Part shown: piece by piece, positions 53,536 through 64,000 of the stretch
Layout of the letters: every line of letters starts with the position of its first letter
How positions within the stretch are numbered: position 1 is the stretch's first letter
Assembly (NCBI RefSeq): GCF_022374875.2
Contig: NZ_CP092427.2
Span: 5,022,001-5,086,000, forward strand
Length of the DNA stretch: 64,000 nt
Direction of reading: 5' to 3'
Source of the DNA: Mycolicibacterium rufum
GTDB taxonomy: Bacteria; Actinomycetota; Actinomycetes; Mycobacteriales; Mycobacteriaceae
Notes under the pieces: generated by a model
Told to the model about the DNA's origin: nothing
The model's input: the letters and a program-made list of their open reading frames with translations, nothing else
The model's database searches: none
Position numbers and translations under genes: made by a program

Positions 53536-54051
53536 ATGGAAGCTTGGGACGCTCTTCGCGCTCGCCGCAATGTTCGGCAGTACCTTCCGGATCCGATACC
53601 GGCGGACGCCCTCGATCGCATCCTGGAAGCAGGCTGGCGCGCCCCGTCGGCGTCGAACCGCCAGCATTGGGACTTTGTGGTGGTAACAGATCATCAACAG
53701 TTGCAGGAGCTTTCGACGGTATGGCTCGGCGCGGGCCACATCGCCGGGGCTCCGGCGGCGATCGCTCTCGTCCTGCCCGAACCCACTGAGGAGCGCGACA
53801 AGGTCATCGACCAGTACGACCTGGGGCAGGCCACCTTCGCGATGACCATCGCGGCGACCGATCTCGGTATCGGGACGGGGCATTCCGCGGTAGGGGACCA
53901 GGAGCGGGCAAGAGCCATCCTGGGAGTTCCCGACGACCACCTGGTGTCCTACCTGCTCGGTGTCGGTTATCCCGCAGATCGCCCGTTGAAGCCGATCGAC
54001 AGGCCGAACCGCCGGCCTTTCGACGAGGTGGTGCATCGCGGGCGCTGGTGA
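53536..54051 (+). CDS. nitroreductase-family protein
   Basis: A 171-residue FMN-binding oxidoreductase. ATG 53536 follows CAGGAGG. It starts MEAWDALRARRNVRQYLPDPIP, the usual nitroreductase beginning, and continues with WRAPSASNRQHWDFVVVTD; DLGIGTGHSAVGDQERARAILGVPDDH is the second conserved block. Such enzymes use NAD(P)H and could supply reduced flavin to the neighbouring monooxygenases, which lack an adjacent flavin reductase. It lies 54 bases after the DszC-like gene and may have its own promoter. Confidence 0.87.
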   Translation: MEAWDALRARRNVRQYLPDPIPADALDRILEAGWRAPSASNRQHWDFVVVTDHQQLQELSTVWLGAGHIAGAPAAIALVLPEPTEERDKVIDQYDLGQATFAMTIAATDLGIGTGHSAVGDQERARAILGVPDDHLVSYLLGVGYPADRPLKPIDRPNRRPFDEVVHRGRW

Positions 54052-54080
54052 GCCCGCGAGGCGCTCGCCGGTCGGCAGCG

Positions 54081-55538
54081 TCAGTCCAGCTGAACCTGCG
54101 GACGGCGCAGCGCGATTCCTGCGCCGGCCGCGAAGACCGCGACGAGCAGAACCACGACGCCGATCGCGATGGGCGTGGAGCCGCCCACCAGAGTCGGGAG
54201 GTTCTGGAAGACCAGGAACAGCACGGCAACGAGCCCCACGAGCCCGATGCCCGGCGCGATGAAGGCCCGCCACGCAGAAACCTCCGCCTCGCCGCGCCGC
54301 CGCTGCCGCGCGAAGAACGCCAGGACCGCGACGCTGGTGGCGATCAGCAGGATGATGATGCCCACCGTCGAGATGCCGGCCAGCCATGTGTAGAACTGCA
54401 TCACCGGGTCGAGACCGAGCGCGATGCCGGCGATCAGGAACACCAGGACGACGATTCCGTCGATGCCGGACGCCAGGTGCGGGGAGGCGTGGCTCTTGTG
54501 TGCCTCACCCAGCGACGCGGGGAACACGTTGCGGTTCGACAGCGTGAACACATAGCGCGCCACCACATTGTGGAACGACAGGATGCAGGCGAACAAGCTG
54601 GTGACGAACAGCACCTGCACGATGTGCAGACCGGCCGCGCCCAGGTACTCCTCGGTGGCCCCGGGCAGCAGCCCCGACGGATCCGCAACCGCCTGCTCGA
54701 CGACCCGGCTGTCGCCCCAGGCGGTGATCAGCGCCCACGTCGACACGGTGTAGAACACTCCGATCAGCAGCAGCGCGACGAACGTCGCCCGGGGGATCGT
54801 CTTCAACGGATCTCGTGCCTCGTCGCGGAACACCGCGGTGGCCTCGAACCCGATGAAGCTCAGGAACGCGAACAGCAGTGCGATTCCCGGTGCGCCCGAG
54901 ACGATCTCGGACGGTGACAGGAACCCCGTCGACAGACCCTCGTGTCCGCCGGTGAACGCGACGACGGCGTCGAGCACGAGTACGATCGCGACCTCGGCGA
55001 TCAGCAGCACGCCGAGCACGTTGCGGGACAGGTCGATGTTGCGGTGACCGAGCACCGCCACGATCACCAGCGTGGCCAACGCCCAGATCCCCCAGTGGAT
55101 GTCGGGCGCACCGTAGGACGAGAACAGCGCCTGGGCGCCCTGCCCGATCAGGCCGTAGACGCCGATCTCGAGCGCCAGATAGGAGATCAGCGCGACGAAG
55201 GCGAAGCCGAACCCGGTGACCCGACCGAGTCCTTTGCCGATGTAGGAGTAGAACGCACCGGCGTTGGGCACGTGGGGTGTCAACGCCGTGAAGCCGACCG
55301 CGAACAGCAACACGATGACCGTGCTGATGATGAAGATCGCCGGGAAGCCGACCCCGTTGCCGCTGGCGATGCCGAGAGGCACCGGCCCGCCGATCACTCC
55401 CAGCGGTGAGGCGGCCGCCACGACGACGAAGACGATGCCCCACACGCCGAGGGTGCCCCGTAATCGGCGGTGGGAGTGGGTGTCCGCCGGGTCTCCGGCG
55501 ACGCGCGCGTCTCCGGTTTCGTCAATCCGATTCGCCAT
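54081..55538 (-). CDS. APC-family amino acid permease
   Basis: A 485-residue membrane transporter with about 12-13 helices; landmarks include FVVVAAASPLGVIGGPVPLGIASGNG, PNAGAFYSYIGKGLGRVTGFGFAF, FLSFIGFEATAVFRDEARDPLKTIPRATF and SFHNVVARYVFTLSNRNVFP. It belongs to the same superfamily as the permease at 48488, but to a different branch. Single-gene unit, convergent with the nitroreductase gene (29 bases). Substrate is an amino acid or an amine. Confidence 0.88.
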   Translation of the reverse strand: MANRIDETGDARVAGDPADTHSHRRLRGTLGVWGIVFVVVAAASPLGVIGGPVPLGIASGNGVGFPAIFIISTVIVLLFAVGFTALTPHVPNAGAFYSYIGKGLGRVTGFGFAFVALISYLALEIGVYGLIGQGAQALFSSYGAPDIHWGIWALATLVIVAVLGHRNIDLSRNVLGVLLIAEVAIVLVLDAVVAFTGGHEGLSTGFLSPSEIVSGAPGIALLFAFLSFIGFEATAVFRDEARDPLKTIPRATFVALLLIGVFYTVSTWALITAWGDSRVVEQAVADPSGLLPGATEEYLGAAGLHIVQVLFVTSLFACILSFHNVVARYVFTLSNRNVFPASLGEAHKSHASPHLASGIDGIVVLVFLIAGIALGLDPVMQFYTWLAGISTVGIIILLIATSVAVLAFFARQRRRGEAEVSAWRAFIAPGIGLVGLVAVLFLVFQNLPTLVGGSTPIAIGVVVLLVAVFAAGAGIALRRPQVQLD

Positions 55539-55650
55539 GGTTCGTCCTCAGGGCAGGGCAACAGGTCGACGGACACTAACGTCGGAGGAGCCCCGCACAG
55601 GAGATTTCCGATCAGCGCGATTGCTGGTTGGCCAGGGTGGCGGACCGGGA

Positions 55651-55917
55651 TCAGGCGGTGGCGGATAGCGCGCGCCGACGAGGCCCGAGCAATTCCCCCC
55701 ACGCGGCGAACGCCTCGGCATGCTCGGCCGACGACGACCCCGAGGCCACCGCCACCAGTCCCGCGGCGAGGCTGCCCAACCCGACGCCGGTCTGGTGCAC
55801 CACGCGCACCAGTTCGTCGAACGCCTCGCGGCGCGAGTAGCCCCGCAGGCCGATCAGGATGCCCACGGCGATGTCGATGACCTGACGCGACGTGTCGTCA
55901 GCGGCATGAGAATTCAT
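55651..55917 (-). CDS. stand-alone ANTAR domain protein
   Basis: An 88-residue protein made essentially of an ANTAR RNA-binding domain (about residues 8-62: VIDIAVGILIGLRGYSRREAFDELVRVVHQTGVGLGSLA). ANTAR proteins bind tandem hairpins in nascent RNA and prevent termination; most carry a sensor domain, which is missing here. It lies 75 bases after the trehalase-like gene on the same strand. Its RNA target is unknown. The ATG at 55917 is the natural start. Confidence 0.75.
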   Translation of the reverse strand: MNSHAADDTSRQVIDIAVGILIGLRGYSRREAFDELVRVVHQTGVGLGSLAAGLVAVASGSSSAEHAEAFAAWGELLGPRRRALSATA

Positions 55918-55992
55918 GCGTTCGATGGTCGGCCGACAACCTGTGAGCTGCCAGCGTTGCGCGCAGCCAGACGCGAAACCGGAACGTTCTTG

Positions 55993-58002
55993 TTACACAG
56001 GTGCGTTGGCCGGCTGGAATCCGCCCGAGCTGTCGGCCTCCTCCTCGGCCCGGATCACGTGCACGACCGCGTTGATCAACGCCAGATGGGTGAACGCCTG
56101 CGGGAAGTTGCCCAGATGCCTGCCGGTGCGCGGCTCGATCTCCTCGGCGTAGAGATGCAGCGGGCTGGCGAAGGACAGCAGGCGCTCGCACAGGTGCCGC
56201 GCCCGGTGGATCTCACCGATCTCGACCAGCGCCGACACCAGCCAGAACGAACAGATCGTGAACGTGCCCTCCTCCCCGGAGAGGCCGTCGTCGGTCTCGT
56301 CGGTGCGGTAGCGCAGCACCAGGCCGTTCTCGGTCAGCTCGTCGGCGATGGCCATCACCGTGGCGCGGATCCGTGGGTCGTCCGACGGCAGGAACCGGGT
56401 CAGCACGGCCAGCAGCAGCGACGCATCCAGGGCGTCGTCGCCGTAGCGCTGGGTCAGCACACCGCGGGAGTCGACACCGCGGGTCAGGATGTCCTCTTTG
56501 ATCTCCTCGGCGATCACGCGCCACTGCTGGGCGTAGGACTTCTCGCCCTCCAGATCGGCCAGTTTCGCGCCGCGGTCGAGCGCCACCCAGCACATGATCT
56601 TGCTGGAGGTGAAGTGCTGCGGTTCGCCGCGGACCTCCCAAATACCGCGATCGGGTTCGCGCCAGTGCTTGATGGCTTCCTCGACCTGTTCCTTGAGGAC
56701 CGGCCACAGCGTCTCGGGAATCTGCTCACGGGACTTGGTGTGCAGGTACACCGAATCGAGCATCGTGCCCCAGATGTCGTGCTGCATCTGGTTGTAGGCG
56801 CCGTTGCCGATGCGCACCGGCCGGGCGTTGTCGTAGCCCGAGAGATGGTTGAGTTCCTCCTCGACCAGACTGCGCTCCCCGCCCACGCCGTACATCACCT
56901 GCAGCGGGTGGCGTTGGCCGTTATTGGCACCGGAGACGTCGGCGATGAACGCGAAGAAGTCGTCGGCCTCGCGGTCGAGACCCAATGTGTAGAGACCCCA
57001 CAGCGCGAACGTCGAATCGCGTACCCACGCATAGCGGTAATCCCAATTGCGTTCGCCCTGAGGGGTTTCCGGCAGCGACGTGGTGGGTGCGGCCAGCAGC
57101 GCACCGGTGGGGGAGTAGGTCAGACCCTTGAGGGTCAGCGCGCTGCGCTGCAGATAGGACCGCCACGGGTGGTCGGGGAAGTCGCCGACGTTGATCCACT
57201 GCCGCCAGCACTCACTGGTCTTCCACATCTTGTCGGCGGCGTCGTCGAAGGTCTGCGGCGCCGGATGCTTCGACCAGCTCAGCGCGACGAACACGTTGTC
57301 GCCCTCGGACAGCCGGGTGCGCGCACGGGCCTCCCGGCCTTCCAGTCCGATGCGCAGGTTCGTCGTCAGCCGCAGCGTCGGATGGGAATCCGGGTTCTTC
57401 GTCGCCCGGGCGATGGCCTCGCCGTAGGCCTGCGCGGAGTACTCCCAGCTGGCGCTGGTGCGGTGGTAGTCGAACGACGGTTCGCAGCTCATCACCAGTT
57501 CGACGGTGCCGCTGACGCAGCGCACGGTGCGCAGCAGGATGTGTTCGGCGTCCCAGTCCATCGGGGTGCGGCGATGGGTGCGGGAGCGGGTCTCGAGGTC
57601 GTGCCACGGCCCCATCACCAGTGCGTCGCGCACGATCAGCCAGCCGGTGTGGGTCTGCCAGGTCGTCTCCAGGATCAGGCTGCCCGGCAGGTAGCGGCGG
57701 GCGGCCGGCACCGACACCCCGTACGGGCCGAGCCGGAAGTGGCCGGCGCCGCGGTCGAGGATCGCGCCGAAGACGCTCGGCGAGTCCGGTCGCGGCACGC
57801 ACAGCCACTCGACCGACCCCGCCGACGAGATCAGGCAGGTGTTCTCGCAGTCGGACAGGAAGGCGTAGTCGGCGATCGGCGGGAAGGGGTTGCGCAGCGG
57901 ACCGGTGTTCGCATACGACGGCGTCGTGGCCAGCGCGAACGCCGACGATTCACCGTTGGCGCTGACCGTGCCGGAGACGGCCTGGGTGGGCTGCAGAACC
58001 AT
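55993..58002 (-). CDS. GH15-family glycoside hydrolase, probable trehalase (Rv2402-like)
   Basis: A 669-residue glucoamylase-fold enzyme. The conserved substrate-binding block RNWDYRYAWVRDSTFALWGLY is at about residues 318-338, and DDGLSGEEGTFTICSFWLVSALVEIG near residue 575 holds a catalytic-region Glu. The mycobacterial GH15 trehalase characterised in M. smegmatis has this length and, from memory, this neighbourhood near subI. It would hydrolyse cytoplasmic trehalose to glucose. The start at 58002 (MVLQPTQAVSG) is 89 bases from a divergent small membrane protein. Confidence 0.9.
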   Translation of the reverse strand: MVLQPTQAVSGTVSANGESSAFALATTPSYANTGPLRNPFPPIADYAFLSDCENTCLISSAGSVEWLCVPRPDSPSVFGAILDRGAGHFRLGPYGVSVPAARRYLPGSLILETTWQTHTGWLIVRDALVMGPWHDLETRSRTHRRTPMDWDAEHILLRTVRCVSGTVELVMSCEPSFDYHRTSASWEYSAQAYGEAIARATKNPDSHPTLRLTTNLRIGLEGREARARTRLSEGDNVFVALSWSKHPAPQTFDDAADKMWKTSECWRQWINVGDFPDHPWRSYLQRSALTLKGLTYSPTGALLAAPTTSLPETPQGERNWDYRYAWVRDSTFALWGLYTLGLDREADDFFAFIADVSGANNGQRHPLQVMYGVGGERSLVEEELNHLSGYDNARPVRIGNGAYNQMQHDIWGTMLDSVYLHTKSREQIPETLWPVLKEQVEEAIKHWREPDRGIWEVRGEPQHFTSSKIMCWVALDRGAKLADLEGEKSYAQQWRVIAEEIKEDILTRGVDSRGVLTQRYGDDALDASLLLAVLTRFLPSDDPRIRATVMAIADELTENGLVLRYRTDETDDGLSGEEGTFTICSFWLVSALVEIGEIHRARHLCERLLSFASPLHLYAEEIEPRTGRHLGNFPQAFTHLALINAVVHVIRAEEEADSSGGFQPANAPV

Positions 58003-58091
58003 TTGCTCATCATCGACTGCCGGGTGCCTCGGCGTCTACCCGGACACGCCTGCGCCTCGTTCAGCGCGGCCGTGCGCCTAGTCTGGGCCGG

Positions 58092-58310
58092 GTGGGCGGA
58101 TTCCTGAGCTGGTGGGACGGAGTGGAGCTCTGGCTGACGGGGCTGCCGTTCGTCGCGCAGTCGGTGGTGGTGATCCCCGTCGTGCTGGCACTGGCCTACA
58201 CCGTGGCCGTCGTGCTGGACGCCGCCCTCGACCGGGGCATCCAGCTGCAACAGCGGCTGCGGCGCTCGCCGGGCGAGACGGTCGACGACACCGAGGGGAG
58301 TGACGGATGA
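58092..58310 (+). CDS. small membrane protein (Rv2401-like)
   Basis: A 72-residue protein from GTG 58092. An aromatic N-terminus (GGFLSWWDGVELWL) is followed by one strong helix (about residues 20-45) and a charged tail with QQRLRRSPGETVDD. No enzymatic family. Its place between the GH15 gene and subI fits Rv2401. The stop overlaps the next small gene (ATGA). Confidence 0.72.
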   Translation: MGGFLSWWDGVELWLTGLPFVAQSVVVIPVVLALAYTVAVVLDAALDRGIQLQQRLRRSPGETVDDTEGSDG

Positions 58311-58393
58311 GCGGGATGCCGAGGTCGCGGGTGACGCTGGCGCTCGTCGCGCTGGTCATCCTGGTGATCGTGATGTGGCTGCTCACCCACTGA
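58307..58393 (+). CDS. 28-residue single-helix membrane peptide (Rv2401A-like)
   Basis: A very small frame from ATG 58307, which overlaps the previous stop (ATGA). It reads MSGMPRSRVTLALVALVILV followed by IVMWLLTH: a short basic head and one hydrophobic helix of about 19 residues. Too short for routine gene calling, but the coupling and the position match Rv2401A. Function unknown. Confidence 0.6.
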   Translation: MSGMPRSRVTLALVALVILVIVMWLLTH

Positions 58394-58406
58394 CCGAGAC
58401 TGGTGT

Positions 58407-58412
58407 TATTCT
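58407..58412 (+). promoter_or_regulatory. -10 box TATTCT of the leaderless polycysteine leader
   Basis: TATTCT matches the TANNNT consensus and ends 7 bases before ATG 58420, so transcription should begin at or next to the A of that ATG. No ribosome-binding site is present. This is the expected geometry of a leaderless mycobacterial transcript and is the likely promoter of the sulfate-transport operon. Confidence 0.7.
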
Positions 58413-58419
58413 TCGCGCC

Positions 58420-58512
58420 ATGCAAACGGCGTGCGGCAACAAGGGTGGCCACATCGTGGCGCTCATTGCTGTCGGCTTCTCGGCCGTTGCTGACGTGTGT
58501 TGTTGTTGCTGA
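58420..58512 (+). CDS. leaderless polycysteine leader peptide (cysteine attenuator)
   Basis: A 30-residue frame, MQTACGNKGGHIVALIAVGF and then SAVADVCCCC, ending in four consecutive Cys codons just before TGA 58510. It lies 133 bases upstream of subI. Leaderless polycysteine ORFs of this kind were described in mycobacteria as cysteine-responsive attenuators upstream of sulfur-assimilation operons: ribosome movement over the Cys codons reports on charged tRNA-Cys and controls the downstream genes. The Cys run, the leaderless promoter and the downstream sulfate operon all agree with that role. Confidence 0.85.
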   Translation: MQTACGNKGGHIVALIAVGFSAVADVCCCC

Positions 58513-58597
58513 CTCCTCACCCCGATCGGCGGTCAGGTGTTCGGCAACGATGTCTCCGTGCCGACGTGTGCACGGCGACGACGCCACCACCTTCCGC

Positions 58598-58642
58598 GTG
58601 ACCGGACTCCCCGACAGGTTCGTTCCCCCACGGAAAGGTCAC
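58598..58642 (+). promoter_or_regulatory. possible hairpin sequestering the subI ribosome-binding site
   Basis: GTGACC (58598-58603) can pair with GGTCAC (58637-58642), which overlaps the last bases of the subI ribosome-binding site GGAAAGG (58632-58638). Closing this stem would hide the site. Together with the Cys leader upstream it could be the output of the attenuator. The stem is only 6-7 base pairs and no folding energy was computed. Confidence 0.4.
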
Positions 58643-58645
58643 CCC

Positions 58646-59680
58646 ATGAATCTCACCAAGCCCGGCCCGCGGTGGCGCGCGGTCGCAGCGCTGGCCCTGA
58701 CGACCTCGCTGGTCGCCGCGTGCGGCGGTGGCGCGAGTGACGTCGCCGGTGAGGGCGGCGGGTCCAACGCCGAGACGACGCTGACGCTGGTGGCCTACGC
58801 GGTGCCGGAGCCGGGGTGGAGCAAGATCATTCCCGCGTTCGCGGCCACCCCCGAAGGCAAGGGCGTCGCGGTGACCACCTCGTACGGCGCGTCGGGAGAT
58901 CAGTCGCGCGCGGTCGTCGACGGCAAGCCCGCCGACATCGTCAACTTCTCGGTCGAGCCCGACATCACCCGTCTGGTCAAGGCCGACAAGGTGTCCGCGG
59001 ACTGGAACGCCGGCGCCACCAAGGGCATCCCGTTCGGTTCCGTGGTCTCCCTCGTCGTGCGCAAGGGCAACCCCAAGAACATCCGGGATTGGGACGACCT
59101 GCTGCAGCCGGGCCTGGAGGTCGTCACGCCGAGTCCGCTGAGCTCCGGGTCGGCGAAGTGGAATCTGCTGGCGCCGTACGCGGCCAAGAGCGACGGCGGT
59201 AAGAACCCGCAGGCTGGTCTGGATTTCGTCAACAAGCTGGTGACCGAGCACGTCAAGACCCGGCCGGGGTCCGGCCGGGAGGCCACCGACGTGTTCCTGC
59301 AGGGCAGCGGTGACGTGCTGATCTCGTACGAGAACGAGGCGATCAACGTCGAGCGTCAGGGCAAGCCCGTCGAACACGTGAACCCGCCCCAGACGTTCAA
59401 GATCGAGAACCCGGTGGCGGTGGTGTCGTCGTCGCAACATCAGGAGCAGGCCAACGCGCTGAAGAACTTCCTGTACACCCCCGAAGGTCAGAAGCTGTGG
59501 GCCGAGGCCGGCTTCCGGCCGGTCGATCCGGCGGTGGCCGCCGAGTTCACCAAGGACTTCCCGACGCCGCAGAAGCTGTGGACCATCGCCGACCTGGGCG
59601 GCTGGGGTGACGTCGATCCCGCGCTGTTCGACAAGGGGAACGGTTCGGTCACCAAGATCTACAAGCAGGCCACGGGATGA
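58646..59680 (+). CDS. subI: sulfate ABC transporter substrate-binding lipoprotein
   Basis: A 344-residue lipoprotein, lipobox VAAC (LTTSLVAACGGG). The mature part is a sulfate/thiosulfate-binding protein: LVAYAVPEPGWSKIIPAF, TTSYGASGDQSRAVVDGKPADIVNFSVEPDITRLV, and RPGSGREATDVFLQGSGDVLISYENEAI, which contributes ligand contacts. It delivers sulfate to CysTWA. ATG 58646 has GGAAAGG 7 bases upstream. The stop overlaps cysT (ATGA). Expression is probably controlled by the Cys-leader attenuator upstream. Confidence 0.95.
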   Translation: MNLTKPGPRWRAVAALALTTSLVAACGGGASDVAGEGGGSNAETTLTLVAYAVPEPGWSKIIPAFAATPEGKGVAVTTSYGASGDQSRAVVDGKPADIVNFSVEPDITRLVKADKVSADWNAGATKGIPFGSVVSLVVRKGNPKNIRDWDDLLQPGLEVVTPSPLSSGSAKWNLLAPYAAKSDGGKNPQAGLDFVNKLVTEHVKTRPGSGREATDVFLQGSGDVLISYENEAINVERQGKPVEHVNPPQTFKIENPVAVVSSSQHQEQANALKNFLYTPEGQKLWAEAGFRPVDPAVAAEFTKDFPTPQKLWTIADLGGWGDVDPALFDKGNGSVTKIYKQATG

Positions 59681-60522
59681 CCTCGATCGTCGCGGAGGCC
59701 GAACCGGCGACGCCCCTGCGGGGGCGCAATCGCCACGGCAGCACCTCGCTGCGGGTCGGCGCCGCGACGCTGTGGCTCTCGGTCATCGTGCTGCTGCCGC
59801 TCGCCGCGATCGTGTGGCAGTCGGCGACCGGCGGATGGCACGCGTTCTGGTCGGCGGTCACCTCCAACGCCGCGCTGGAGTCGTTCCGGGTGACGCTGAC
59901 GGTCTCCATCGGCGTGACCCTGATCAACGCGGTGTTCGGGGTGATCGTCGCGTGGGTGCTCACTCGTGACGACTTCCCGGGCAAACGGCTGGTGGATTCG
60001 GTGATCGACCTGCCGTTCGCGCTGCCGACGATCGTGGCGAGCCTGGTGATGCTGGCGCTGTACGGGCCCAACAGCCCGGTCGGGCTGCACCTGCAACAGA
60101 CGAAATGGGGCATCGGCGTCGCGCTGCTGTTCGTCACGCTGCCGTTCGTGGTCCGCTCCGTGCAACCGGTGCTGCTGGAACTCGACCGCGAGGTGGAGGA
60201 GGCGGCCGCGTCGCTGGGCGCCAACAACTACCTGATCTTCACCAAGGTGATCCTGCCCGCGCTGCTGCCGTCGCTGCTCTCCGGTGCCGGCCTGGCGTTC
60301 TCGCGGGCGATCGGCGAGTTCGGCTCGGTGGTGCTGATCGGCGGAGCGATACCCGGCGAGACCGAGGTGTCCTCGCAGTGGATCCGCACGCTCATCGAGA
60401 ACGACGACAGGGTGGGAGCCGCGGCGATCTCGATCGTGCTGCTGGTGATCTCGTTCGTCGTGCTGTTCATCCTGCGCGCGGTCGGCGCGCGCGCGGCGAA
60501 GCGCGAGGAGTTGGCGACGTGA
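59677..60522 (+). CDS. cysT: sulfate ABC transporter permease CysT
   Basis: A 281-residue permease with six helices; the EAA loop reads EEAAASLGANNYLIFTKVILPALLPSLLSGAGLAFSRAIGEFGSVVLIGG, typical of CysT/CysU. It pairs with CysW to form the sulfate channel. ATG 59677 overlaps the subI stop, and its own stop overlaps the cysW start as GTGA, so the operon is tightly coupled. Confidence 0.95.
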   Translation: MTSIVAEAEPATPLRGRNRHGSTSLRVGAATLWLSVIVLLPLAAIVWQSATGGWHAFWSAVTSNAALESFRVTLTVSIGVTLINAVFGVIVAWVLTRDDFPGKRLVDSVIDLPFALPTIVASLVMLALYGPNSPVGLHLQQTKWGIGVALLFVTLPFVVRSVQPVLLELDREVEEAAASLGANNYLIFTKVILPALLPSLLSGAGLAFSRAIGEFGSVVLIGGAIPGETEVSSQWIRTLIENDDRVGAAAISIVLLVISFVVLFILRAVGARAAKREELAT

Positions 60523-61331
60523 TCCTGTCCCCGGCGGTCCGCCTGCTGCTGCGGTGGGTGGCGATCGGTTACGTCACCATCCTGGTGTTGGTGCCCGTCG
60601 GCCTGATCCTGTGGCGCACGTTCTCCCCGGGCGTCGGGGCCTTCGTCGCCTCGGTCGGCACTCCCGCGGCGGTCTCGGCGCTGCAGCTCTCGTTGCTGGT
60701 GGTGGCTATCGTCGTCCCGCTCAACGTGCTGTTCGGGGTGCCGACCGCACTCGTGTTGGCGCGCAATCGTTTCCGTGGCAAGAGTGTCCTTCAGGCCATC
60801 ATCGACCTGCCGTTCGCGGTGTCGCCGGTGGTGGTCGGTGTGGCGCTGATCCTGCTGTGGGGTTCGGCGGGGCTGTTCGGATTCGTGGAGAACGACCTGG
60901 GTCTGAAGATCATCTTCAGCTTCCCCGGCATCGTGCTGGCCAGCGTGTTCGTCACGGTGCCGTTCGTCATCCGCGAGGTGGAGCCGGTGCTGCACGAGAT
61001 CGGCACCGATCAGGAGGAGGCGTCGGCCACCCTCGGCGCGCAGTGGTGGCAGACGTTCTGGCGCATCACCCTGCCGTCGATCCGGTGGGGGCTCACATAC
61101 GGCATCGTGCTGACGGTCGCCCGGACGCTCGGCGAGTTCGGCGCGGTCATCATGGTCTCGTCGAACCTGCCCGGCCAGTCACAGACACTCACCCTGCTGG
61201 TCGCCGACCGCTACAACCGCGGCGCCGAATACGGCGCCTACGCGATCGCGACCCTGCTGATGAGCGTCGCGGTGCTCGTTCTCGTCGCCCAGGTGATCCT
61301 CGACGCTCGCCGGGCCAAGGCCGCACAATGA
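60519..61331 (+). CDS. cysW: sulfate ABC transporter permease CysW
   Basis: A 270-residue permease with six helices and the CysW-type EAA loop [52 protein letters not shown]. It is the second half of the sulfate channel. GTG 60519 lies in the cysT stop. Its own stop overlaps a 12-codon mini-ORF rather than cysA itself, an unusual junction. Confidence 0.95.
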   Translation: MILSPAVRLLLRWVAIGYVTILVLVPVGLILWRTFSPGVGAFVASVGTPAAVSALQLSLLVVAIVVPLNVLFGVPTALVLARNRFRGKSVLQAIIDLPFAVSPVVVGVALILLWGSAGLFGFVENDLGLKIIFSFPGIVLASVFVTVPFVIREVEPVLHEIGTDQEEASATLGAQWWQTFWRITLPSIRWGLTYGIVLTVARTLGEFGAVIMVSSNLPGQSQTLTLLVADRYNRGAEYGAYAIATLLMSVAVLVLVAQVILDARRAKAAQ

Positions 61332-61362
61332 ACATCGTCGACGAAACGGAAGTCACACCCTC

Positions 61363-61366
<4 letters not shown>
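61328..61366 (+). CDS. 12-codon bridging mini-ORF between cysW and cysA
   Basis: ATG 61328 overlaps the cysW stop (ATGA), and its own TGA (61364-61366) overlaps the cysA ATG 61363 (ATGA). It would encode [12 protein letters not shown]. No clear ribosome-binding site lies in the 31 bases before cysA, so this mini-ORF may simply carry terminating ribosomes from cysW to cysA. The peptide itself probably has no function. Confidence 0.5.
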
Positions 61367-62418
<1,052 letters not shown>

Positions 62419-62419
62419 C

Positions 62420-64000
<1,581 letters not shown>

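Noticed and set aside
53504..53700. Alternative plus-strand frame from ATG 53504 (MTGASSPQEDRW...)
   Set aside because: It runs out of frame with the nitroreductase and ends after about 60 residues; ATG 53536 with CAGGAGG and family motifs is clearly the gene.
58092..58303. Second small plus-strand frame at 58112-58303 over the Rv2401-like gene
   Set aside because: Arg/Gly-rich out-of-frame shadow without a membrane helix; the GTG 58092 frame has a helix and ATGA coupling.

Overview
The window comes from a high-GC actinobacterium, almost certainly a rapidly growing mycobacterium (Mycolicibacterium type). Reasons: strong GC3 bias, many GTG/TTG starts, runs of ATGA/GTGA stop-start overlaps, a full yrbE-mce operon, a WhiB regulator, PknH-sensor-type lipoproteins, and a gene backbone that matches from memory the M. 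tuberculosis order holA-rpsT-Rv2411c/2410c/2409c-Rv2407-Rv2406c-Rv2405-lepA-lppR-Rv2402-Rv2401-subI-cysT-cysW-cysA1. No tRNA, rRNA, IS element or CRISPR array was found.

Layout. 1-5594: backbone (end of holA, rpsT, ATP-grasp/alpha-E/transglutaminase trio, RNase Z-like hydrolase, CBS protein). 5581-12528: first inserted block, with a DszA/NtaA-type flavin monooxygenase and metQ-metI-metN on the minus strand, divergent from two SsuD/SfnG-type monooxygenases and an acetyltransferase. 12599-15802: backbone (PemK-like protein, lepA, lppR). 15803-55917: a second, roughly 40 kb block. It holds an eight-gene yrbE-mce operon coupled to a luciferase-like monooxygenase (16627-26821); a minus-strand group of monooxygenases with a sodium:solute symporter (26841-32951); a divergent whiB followed by a leader peptide, a glutamine-synthetase-like ligase, a monooxygenase and a DszC-like flavoprotein (33208-37176); a GntR-led operon with ferredoxin, an ABC importer and an AprA-like flavoprotein carrying HEAT repeats (37184-43858); two sensor lipoproteins; and a further monooxygenase/permease/DszC-like/acetyltransferase/nitroreductase operon (45665-54051). 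55993-64000: backbone again (GH15 trehalase-like enzyme, two small membrane proteins, a leaderless polycysteine leader peptide, subI-cysT-cysW-cysA), ending in a convergent CstR-like/TauE-like/sulfide:quinone oxidoreductase operon.

The theme is sulfur. Ten luciferase-like FMN monooxygenases, three acyl-CoA-dehydrogenase-fold (DszC/SfnC-like) proteins, methionine-type and sulfonate-type ABC importers, sulfate import and sulfide/persulfide handling lie in one neighbourhood. A reasonable model is that organosulfur compounds are imported, their C-S bonds are cut by reduced-flavin monooxygenases, the released sulfite joins the sulfate pool, and excess sulfide is oxidised. The least understood part, and the best candidate for an undescribed system, is the GntR-ferredoxin-ABC-flavoprotein operon: its binding protein carries a NosL-like C-terminal domain and its AprA-like flavoprotein carries a HEAT-repeat tail.

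Points to check: lepA appears to start at an ATT codon; mceA and one DszC-like gene each carry a single-base frameshift (mutation or sequence error); a perfect CRP-type palindrome overlaps the ribosome-binding site of the CBS gene; several very short ORFs bridge or precede operon genes.
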